35,428 nt of DNA from Chara braunii (lineage: Eukaryota > Streptophyta > Charophyceae > Charales > Characeae): positions 139,766 to 175,193 of the forward strand of contig BFEA01001003.1 in assembly GCA_003427395.1 (NCBI GenBank), written 5' to 3'. The translations under genes and the position numbers were made by a program. The notes beneath the pieces were generated by a model, which made no database searches, was not told the origin of the DNA, and saw nothing but the letters and a program-made list of their open reading frames with translations. Of this stretch, positions 28,278 through 35,428 are shown one piece after another (positions within the stretch are counted from its first letter, which is position 1; each line of letters begins with the position of its first letter).

Positions 28278-31200
28278 CTAGTCCTTCACGAAATGTAAGC
28301 TACCCCCTTCTAATTTTGCGATTCTGTCTCCTAAAAGCCAAGTTTTTTCGAATCTTTTCCGACTGAACTCCCTTTTGTCTGATTGTATTTTCTTCTGCTG
28401 TTCTTTTTGCTCTCTGGACCAGTGGGCTCTTATTTCCGTTTGTATTATTATTTTTATTTCTGTCCCTCTCTCTTCTATGTTTGGTAATTGACCTTCTATG
28501 GTACCTTTACACCTTGCCTTCCAAATTACCCACAGCGCTGCTCTCCTCCATAAATCAGCCACGACAGTTTTTTCTTCATCTATGTCCACATTTTCTAGTC
28601 TAGCCGCTAGGAGGTACAGCGGGCTGCTGGGAAAGTTGTGTCCCGTTAGTTTACCCCAGAGACTCCTAGTTCTACTCCACACTTCTTGTGCTTGGTGGCA
28701 GGATATTAAACAATGGACAAGAGATTCCTCGACGCTGTCATTGCACACCTTGCACAGTGAACTTTGCTGTTGGGAGTCCTCGTGTTTCCTCCTTTTGGCC
28801 AGCCATTGGTTGACTGGCACTGCCCAGTAGAGTACAAGCCACTGCAGACTTCTGATTCTTACTGGTCTTATGTTTGTGTACTGGCTCCATGGGATTTTAT
28901 TAGCCCATCCTGCGCTTTCAGTGAGGTTCTTTTTCCATCTTTCTGAGATTACTGGCTGAGGATCCTTTGTACGATTGCCTAGTTTGTAGCCTGTTTTAAC
29001 TTCATATTCATATATTGGAATGAGCTTTTTGGCTCCCACCGAGTTACTAGGCACCATCCGACCCCATTCCGACGGGTCCACCTCTAGGTCCTTAATGTCC
29101 AGATCTGGCCTGAATAGCCTAACTCTGTTTGGATCTGGTTGGATGGATGGGTTCTGTTTATGGCCGATCTTGGGTGTGCATGATCGTACTCTTTTGAGAG
29201 TATTGAGATTTTGTATTGACCCTGGCTCTATTATCCTAACTGGTTTTACCCAAGATTTGTGCACTTCCTCCAACTCATAAACGGCGAACTCGGCCTTACC
29301 TTCTTCTGTGTCGAACACCTGGATCAGCTTGTAGGCAACGGTTGGGTGGTCTGGCTCTCTTCTTGTGGCCCAGTCCCCCACTGACCACTTGGATTTGCTC
29401 TTCAGATGGAGTACCCATTTCAGAGGGACACTTTCTAGCAGTTTGTCTAGCTGTTCTTTTAGATTGTGAACCCCTTTGAGTTTGGATCTGAGGTCTTGCG
29501 CGGTGGCCCATCTGTTTTCCTCCGAGATCCATGTATGTTCTATTTTCCACACCCCCCTGCTCATCCATTTTCTCCAATGCCTGCCTTTCGCGTTTAAGGA
29601 CTATGTTTTGCCGTTATGGTCCCTCATCAGGGGGTTCCCGAATAGCGGCTGCCTCAGAACTTCCTCTCTTATACTTGGAGTTCTTATCTTTTGCGGGAAA
29701 CAATTTCTCCAGTGCTTTATTAGTGTGGCCCAGTGCTCACTCGGCAGGTCTTTATCCCTCGTCGTTCTCCCCCTTTCCATCCTTCTTGGGTTCCATGAGG
29801 GATTGAGGATCCAATGGTATCCTTCTATGAAGGGATCAACTCTGAAAGGTACCAGGTTGCGAACCTGATGGAGAGTCATTTCATGCCATGGTAATTCCCT
29901 GTTAAAAAGGAGTTTTGTTATCCACTCGTGTTGTAATGCTTGAAATTGTACCTCCGGGTTCAAAAGACCTAATCCCCCTTGAAGTTTGGGTCTGGTGATG
30001 TACTTCCAGGCCACTTTGGAGATGTAATTATCTTTTTCCGCTTTCCTTGTGTAGAGGTAAGATCCTAGTTTTATTTTGAGGGTTGCGAAAAAGATTGTTG
30101 GCGGGTTACAGAGAGACGCCACATACCATCCCGTTGACAGGATTGTAGTATTAAGTACTAGCACTCTACCCATAAGAGATACATCCGTTGCTTGCCATCC
30201 AGCGAGTCTGTTTGTCATTTTGAGGAGAAGACTAGTCCCTGATATATTACTGGTCCCTTCAGTTGAAATTTGGATGCCAAGAAAACGCATCGGCTGATGA
30301 GTGTCCAGCCATTGCAGTCCCTGGGTGGTTTGGGTTTGTTGGGGAGGATGTGAGGAGGCTACCCACCATCCAACTGTTTTGTTCTAGTTAATTTTCATTT
30401 CCGCTGCAAGTTGGAAGGCTTGCATTGCTTTTGTGAGGGCTTGGAATGAGGAGTCAGAAGCTCTGATCAGTATGGTTAGATCATCCGCGAAGAGTATAGC
30501 TGTGGGTATGGGAAAAAAACTTCCATCTTGTTGAATAACTAGCCTTTCTATTGATGGGTCCTTGCGAAGGAAGGTTGCGATTGCTTCCATCATGAACAAG
30601 AAAATTGGTGCTGTGAGTGGATCTCCCTGTCTGACGGATCTGGTCATTCTGTATTTTTTTGAAAGGTGTCCATTCACTTGTACCATCCCCCTGGCATCCC
30701 CTTATAATACTTTCACCCATCTTTTGAAGTTTGGTCCTACTCCCATTTTTTCCATACTCTGCTGAAGGAAGTCCCAGTTTACCTGATCGTAAGTTTTTTC
30801 GAAGTCGAAAAATAATATGGCTACTTGTATTTTTTTATCCCTTATGAATTTGGTGGTCTCGTTCAGGGTTACTACATTGTCCAGAATATATCTTCCTGGA
30901 ATGAAACCCGTTTGGTTTTCTGTGAAAACATTTTTCTGTGATATTCCTTATTCTGTTAGCTAGGGTTTTAGCTAGTATTTTGTATATTACCGGTAAGAGA
31001 GTTATGGGTCTGTAGTTTCTTATGTCTGCACGATCACCCTTTTTGTATAGCAGAGTGACTACGCCTGTGCTGCAGTCCTCTCCTATAGAGCCTTTAGCGA
31101 AGGCCTCTTTGAAAGAAATCAGTAATGGTTTCCCCTACTTGGTGCCCGTTGGCTTGCCAGAACTCTTTTGGGAGCCCATCCCTGCCTGGGGTTTTGTTAG

Positions 31201-32517
31201 GCTGCATACTCTTGAGGGCTTCAAATAACTCTGCCTTAGTAATATCTTTTTCTAGGGCTTCAATTGTTTCCTGATTGAGACTTTTGTCCAAGTATTTTAA
31301 GAATTTATCCCTTGGTTTTCGCACATTGCCAGGATTTTCAAGGAAGGATTTAGACACGTATAGGTTCTGATAGAAATCAAACGCTACTTTCAGAAGACCT
31401 TGTGAGGTTTGCGTGTTGCCTAGGGAATCCCTTAAGGCATGTATTTTGTTGTTCCTATGACCGGCTTTAATCTTTTGGAAGAAGTATTTTGTCATGTTCT
31501 CGTTGCATTCCCAATCCTTTTGTTCATACAAACTTACTCCTGGATTAGCTATTAGATTAAATTTTGCAATTTCCACCATGGCCTCCATGCTTTGTTGTCT
31601 TGCCTTCCTTCTGCTGGCCTCCTTTCTTGAGAGAAGACTCGCCCAGTGACTTATTTCCTGGATGAGGAGTGAGGTGTTCAGCTTGAAAGAACTTTTCCCG
31701 GGAGAATTGTCTAGGGATAGAGCTAGATTTATACCAATAGGGCTATGGTCATATCCATCGTAATGGGGAATTCTTCCTATTGTATTGTCTAAGACCGCCC
31801 CTTCCAAAGATTCTGATACAAGGAAGAAGTCTATCCTCGAGAAAGAAGTTCTGCCCTGAATTGTTTTCCTGATGCAGGTATAGTCTTTTATCTCTGGATT
31901 AAGGTTCCTTAAGATTGTTTTCCACAGCTAAGTGGGCTAGCGCCACCTCTGCAGGGTCCTGCGAGGTTTGTTCTGCCCATGAGATCCTGTCCAGCTGAGA
32001 GTTCTGGGTAGTGTTCCAGTCTCCCACTAGAATCGTGTGTTTCTGTGGGTGGGTTAACCTTCCTATCTCTTCAAAAAATATTGTTCTCTCTGCCGAGGAA
32101 TTTGGGGCGTATAGATTTACTAATGTAATGTTTTCTCCCTTGAACGTTAACTCTAATTTGGTCCATCTACCACCTATTGAATCCGTTGTCGACGATTCTA
32201 ATTGCAGATGTTGTGTGACTATCGCGTGGTTGTGTATTAATGTGATGACGCCTGCTGAGGCTGATTGTGGGCTGTGTCCCGATACTACTGCGGCGCAGTT
32301 TTTTAACCTCCCAATGATTTCCCTTTCTACTGTTCTGTGTGTAGGTAGGTATGTTAGTAAGATGTGTTTCCTGAAGGCAAACCAAGTCCGGGGGATTAGG
32401 GCTGTTCCAACCCGTTGTGTTCAGCAGGCAACTCCACTTTTGCGGGTTTGTCAGAATAGTTGCTAACCCCCTCACATTCCAGGATTGGATCACCAGGTCC
32501 CCCCTTGGTGCCTTCAT
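28278..32517 (-). pseudogene. LINE ORF2: endonuclease and reverse transcriptase
   Basis: Starts at an ATG (32517), followed after eight residues by VIQSWNVRGL of the exonuclease-endonuclease-phosphatase fold. Further endonuclease motifs are LVCLQETH (~32380), LVNLYAPNSS (~32115), GDWN (~32020), SRIDFFLVS (~31830) and YDHSPIGINL (~31735). RT motifs are PGRDGLPKEFW (~31170), NYRPITLLP (30990-31016), DFEKTYDQVNW (30774-30806), RQGDPL (30615-30632) and FADD (30480-30491), followed by the thumb region FLGIQISTEG (from 30290). The tail has a CKVCNDSVEESLVHCLISC zf-RVT-like cluster (~28690-28750). Frame shifts occur near 32170, 31910, 31115 and 30935; in-frame stops are at 30702-30704, 30384-30386 and 29601-29603. 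Total span is about 1,410 codons, normal for plant-type L1 ORF2. Confidence 0.9.
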
Positions 32518-33328
32518 GGCTTATCGGGAGTGATCTTCCTTTGAATTTTGTGCTATCCTTTTGTATCTCTGAGCTACTCCAAGACTCCTCCTCCAGTGGG
32601 GTAAGGAGGGATGGTAGCCTGTTCTCATCCTGCTCCAGCGCTCTTGAATCTACTAATGTTGCTAGAGCCATTGCATTCTGAGCCATGGTTGTTTCGCCTC
32701 CTAGGGCTGTTACCGGTGTCATCCACCACCATGGCTTCCACTGCAGATCTTCGGAGAGTTTCGTCCCTTGGTCCAAACAGACTATCAACGGTCTTGCGTC
32801 GTGCTGTGCTTGGCCTTTTCCCTTAGATCCTCCAACTGTTTCCAATTGCTCCGTCTACCCCTCCTTTTGCAGTTTGTCAGCCAGCCCCATGAAGTTCGTT
32901 TTTTTCCCCTTGCGGATCTTTTTCAGCACGTCCCCCCTCTTTTGTCCCAATTGCCATCTGATTACTGAGAGGTCTTCGTGCACTGCTACATTCCATTCCT
33001 CTGTTACCGGGTTCCTTTGAACGGGAATTACTGCTCGCGATGGCAATAGGGTACTTTCTTCCTTTTCGACCCTCTTCCAAAACTCTTCGTGTGCCTTGTG
33101 GTGCAGGTCCTGAACTGTTACTGTGCGGAGGGACATTTCCCGGTTCAGGTCAGCGAGTCGGCCATTTTGAGCATACAGGGCCTCGACCTGAATGCCCAGT
33201 TGTGTGGCTGTTGTCATTCCCTTACTCTGCTCCTCTTGCCCCTGTTGTTTCCCTTGATCCATCAAAAACTGCGAAGGTCTGTAATTTGGCAACTTTTTTC
33301 CCTTGTTTTGATTCTTCTCCTTCAGCAT
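32396..33328 (-). pseudogene. LINE ORF1-like region, truncated and frameshifted
   Basis: From an ATG at 33328 a 157-codon frame runs to 32855. A second frame follows (32845-32396) and overlaps the start of ORF2. The first part contains a probable coiled coil (QVEALYAQNGRLADLNREMS), then RNPVTEEWNVAVHEDLSVIR and a basic KKIRKGKKTNFMGLADKLQK. In L1-like elements ORF1 encodes an RNA-binding chaperone that coats the transcript. No zinc knuckle or RRM is recognisable, so function is inferred from position. The frame break near 32850 could be a mutation. The true N-terminus is probably lost. Confidence 0.65.
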
Positions 33329-33331
33329 GCC

Positions 33332-33338
33332 AAACAAT
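33332..33338. repeat. LINE target-site duplication, right
   Basis: AAACAAT, identical to 27002-27008. The following CTTGTTATCATCAGTTTTTA resembles the sequence after ribozyme 3 (34878 onward), showing that the interrupted ribozyme unit resumes here. Confidence 0.8.
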
Positions 33339-33812
33339 CTTGTTATCATCAGTTTTTATTTTTTTCAATGTTTGTCTTTTCATCTACTGTTGTTGCTTTT
33401 GCTGACTTGCGTTGTCTATCTCTCTGTTTGCCTCGCCTTTCGCCTATAGCTTATGTCTATGTCTTCCGTGGGTGCGACTTGTATCTTTGTTCATTGTCTT
33501 TGCCTTTTCCTATGTGTGTTTTTGTGCCCGCCCACCTCCCCCGTGCCCTCCAGCCTATGTGTTTTGTTGTTGCTTGTCATTTATGTGTCCTGTACGTCTC
33601 CTCCTCAGTGTGCATTACCTCTTGTTTGCTCGTCTTTGCCCCCTCGCCATGTTCTAGTCTGGTTGGCTTCAGCAGTAGGGCATTCAGCTTCTTGTTGTTT
33701 GTTTGTTTTGGCCATGCCATATGAAGTGGACGATTTATTTTTTGGTATGTTGCTTGATGTGCTTTTCTGCGCAGCTCGCCACGTCTGTTTACGTGGCGGT
33801 TTAGTAACAATA

Positions 33813-33814
<2 letters not shown>

Positions 33815-33856
<42 letters not shown>

Positions 33857-33917
33857 GGCCACACACACACATACACAGAACCCCCCCCCCCCCCGAGCAC
33901 ACACACACACACACAAT
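33815..33917. repeat. (CA)n arrays of unit B with C14-15 tract
   Basis: CA runs at about 33815-33854 and 33898-33917 are separated by GGGGCC, a CA/TA stretch and a short poly(C). Position in the unit matches the CA arrays of units 0 and A. Confidence 0.9.
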
Positions 33918-33992
33918 CAGTTTGTATGACTGTCTGTTTTCCTCTAGTTGTCTGTCCTCCCTCCAATTTTTTCCAAGTATTTTTTCTTACCC

Positions 33993-34075
33993 AACTGAGC
34001 ACCCTTAATTAGTGCCAACGGTCGGTGGTTCCACGTTCGGAGCGCCTACTGCACTCTTAGGGGGGCCGCTCAGTT
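33993..34075 (+). ncRNA. Covarying stem-loop domain, copy 3
   Basis: AACTGAGC (33993-34000) pairs with GCTCAGTT (34068-34075). Compared with copy 1, a C-G pair became T-A with both sides changed. The apical CCAAC/GTTCGG hairpin is present with a bulge, and the loop GGTCGGTGGTTCCAC is conserved. Confidence 0.75.
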
Positions 34076-34381
34076 CGGGATGTCTGTGTTGCTTGTGGGT
34101 GATGACGGATGCTCGTCGGAGTGTCTCCCTGGCTCAGTGGGTGGTGGGAACCAGCAGTCTGCAGGGTTCAATCGTGTTGTGAGTAGGTCATGCACTGCTT
34201 TGCTCCGTGTTGGATGTGTGGACTTCCTCGTCTGCGCTCCACCGCCGCCTTGCTGCCTCTCCCGCTTGCTTTGCATGTGGTTCTCTGCAAGTTGTTGTGT
34301 TCACTGTGTGGTGTGGCCATGTTGTCGGTGTTGCCTTGCGCTTCGCTGCTCCGCTGCCTTGCTGCCCATCCATTGGTTGTG

Positions 34382-34560
34382 CCTTCTGTGGTTGCTGCTT
34401 GCGTGCCTAGTGGGTTGGCTGCCTTGTTGCTGGTGCCTTGTGCTCCGCTTCACAGTTGCTGAGCTGATGGTGCCTTCCGCGGTTGCTGCTTGCATGCCTA
34501 GTAGGTTGGCTGCCGTGTTGCTGGTGCCTTGTGCTCCGCTCCACAGTTGCTGAGCTGCTG
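34382..34560. repeat. Internal 91-bp tandem repeat of unit B
   Basis: CACAGTTGCTGAGCTG with TGGTGCCTTGTGCTCCGCT recurs at 34451 and 34542. Equivalent to, but shorter than, the internal repeats of unit A. Confidence 0.75.
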
Positions 34561-34825
34561 GTCCGCTCGCCCTGTTGTCCCTTGCAGTGTGGTTGCCTTG
34601 CTTGTGTTGTCTTGTGCTCCACTACACGGTTGCCACACTGCATGTCTGAGTGCCATGTCGTTCCTTGCAGTCGTTTTTGGCGTTGTGCAGCTGGGTTGCC
34701 TCTACTGTGTTGCCTGGTGCTCCACAGGGTTGATGCCTGCTGCTATGTTCCGCTTGGGGACAGTCTGCCTTCACCACGGGTCAAAGGGTTCATGATCCAA
34801 ACCATCAAATACTGAGATCCTGCAC

Positions 34826-34879
34826 ATTGTCGAGGGTTCAGCCTCCTGATGAGTCGGTGCAACTCCGACGAAACAGTCT
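34826..34879 (+). ncRNA. Type-III hammerhead ribozyme 3
   Basis: ATTG (34826-34829) plus TC gives the GTC triplet with predicted cleavage after 34831. Stem I GAGG/CCTC, box 1 CTGATGA (34846-34852), stem II GTCGG/CCGAC (34853-34857, 34865-34869) with loop TGCAACT, and box 2 GAAA (34870-34873) are all intact. Stem III is shorter: ATTG against CAGT, with one G-U pair, followed by a C-C mismatch. The core is canonical, so activity is likely but may be weaker than that of copy 1. Confidence 0.9.
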
Positions 34880-35274
34880 GTCATCATCAATTTTTATTTT
34901 TTTTCACTTTTTGGTTTTTCAACATAGTACTTGTACTATGTGCCTTTTCCCTTGCTTTTTTGTGTTGTTTGTCTGCCCACCCGCCTCCCCCATTTCCTCC
35001 ACCCTATGTGCCGTGCAACTGCTTGTTGTCCAATGCCTTGTTGTCCCACCATTGTTCGCCCTACTGTGTTTTGCCTTGGTGGCCATCGCATGACGTTCCA
35101 TGGGCATCTCTGATTGGCAAAAGAGAACGTCTCGGCTAGAAGGAGTAAAGTGCATTGGTGATCAAGTCGGTTTTGTCTACAGATTTGATAGTCCAGAATA
35201 TCAGATTTTGTCTTGGTTTAGTGAAACGTACTAGTGCCATTCCCAACTATCTGGGTTGTTCCAACTTGCATATT

Positions 35275-35310
<36 letters not shown>

Positions 35311-35428
35311 GTACACACCATAGTTGCGGCGCACTGGTACAGTGCGCAGTGCAGCGCGGGGCGCTGTGCACCATGCGCGAGAGAGGTGCACGTGCACGTG
35401 TGCGGAAAAAAAAAAAAAAAAAAAACAG
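34832..35428 (+). mobile_element. Hammerhead repeat, partial unit C
   Basis: Continues past ribozyme 3 with the same T-rich segment and TGTTTGTCTGCCCACCCGCC block near 34965. It then has single-copy sequence and a (CA)n at about 35276-35309. The window ends in a GTGCACGTGCACGTG palindrome and an A run. A further unit beyond the window is expected but not seen. Confidence 0.65.
35276..35309. repeat. (CA)n microsatellite
   Basis: About 17 CA units in unit C. It lies closer to the ribozyme (about +445) than the main CA arrays of unit A begin (+433) and in a comparable place. Confidence 0.9.

Larger units (their letters stand above)
27009..33331 (-). mobile_element. L1-type LINE retrotransposon, 5'-truncated, decayed
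   Basis: A 6.3-kb minus-strand element. From its 5' end it has an ORF1-like region (33328-32396), ORF2 with AP-endonuclease, reverse transcriptase and a C-terminal Cys/His domain (32517-28278), a 1.2-kb 3' UTR and a poly(A) tail (T run 27009-27033 on the plus strand). AAACAAT flanks it on both sides. It starts within ORF1-like sequence without a visible 5' UTR, consistent with the 5' truncation typical of target-primed reverse transcription. Frameshifts and at least three in-frame stops in ORF2 show it is no longer mobile. Confidence 0.9.
33332..34831 (+). mobile_element. Hammerhead repeat, unit B resumed after LINE
   Basis: Together with 26963-27008 this makes a unit of 1539 nt between ribozyme 2 and ribozyme 3 cleavage sites, against 1530 for unit A. 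Block order equals unit A: T-rich start with ATCATCAGTTTTTATTTTTT, the GCCCGCCCACCTCCCCC block near 33528, (CA)n near 33815-33917, stem-loop at 33993 (about +700), GC-rich repeats, GGGTCA/TGATCC hairpin, ribozyme 3. No conserved reading frame. Confidence 0.8.

Noticed and set aside
30290-30315. CTGATGAGTGTCCAGCC as another hammerhead box 1
   Set aside because: There is no GAAA box after a paired stem, and the sequence is antisense to LINE ORF2 coding sequence.

Overview
This window looks like repeat-dominated nuclear DNA of a eukaryote. I see no intact cellular protein gene, rRNA or tRNA. The L1-type LINE with an AP-endonuclease and a zf-RVT-like tail, the plant-type telomere heptamer (CCCTAAA on the + strand) inside that LINE, the hAT- and Mutator-like MITEs, and the Penelope-like reverse transcriptase remnants together suggest a green-lineage organism. 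A streptophyte alga (charophyte type) is my best guess. The lineage is inference; no marker gene proves it. Microsatellites and homopolymers, including a 91-base C tract, are unusually abundant.

Layout. 1-6180: foldback and tandem repeats, (TATG)n arrays, a dispersed low-copy repeat family and the poly(C) tract. 6190-8817: a short block shared with the 17.8-kb locus, (TG)n and (TCAA)n arrays holding a minus-strand hammerhead core, then decayed coding sequence ending in the N-terminal part of a Penelope-like RT. 8818-16480: about 7.6 kb without recognised genes, but with minisatellites and a run of about eleven hairpins at 13.2-14.1 kb. These hairpins share the loop TAAGTT, while their stems differ yet stay complementary. 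16480-17890: the C-terminal half of a Penelope-like RT, followed by a type-I hammerhead-like ribozyme. 18.0-23.2 kb: low-complexity DNA and MITEs, two with clear target-site duplications. 23.2-35.4 kb: a tandem array of about 1.53-kb units, each ending in a type-III hammerhead ribozyme (three copies), interrupted by a 6.3-kb 5'-truncated, decayed L1-type LINE on the minus strand.

How the parts fit. The LINE sits in the 3' strand of stem III of the second ribozyme, between two copies of a 7-bp target duplication. Subtracting it on paper makes the two complete ribozyme-to-ribozyme distances 1530 and 1539 nt. This is the head-to-tail organisation expected of a retrozyme-like, non-coding, self-cleaving element. 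Each unit also carries a large stem-loop at about +700 nt whose pairs covary between copies. The most novel candidates are this hammerhead array with its covarying domain, and the separate TAAGTT hairpin array.
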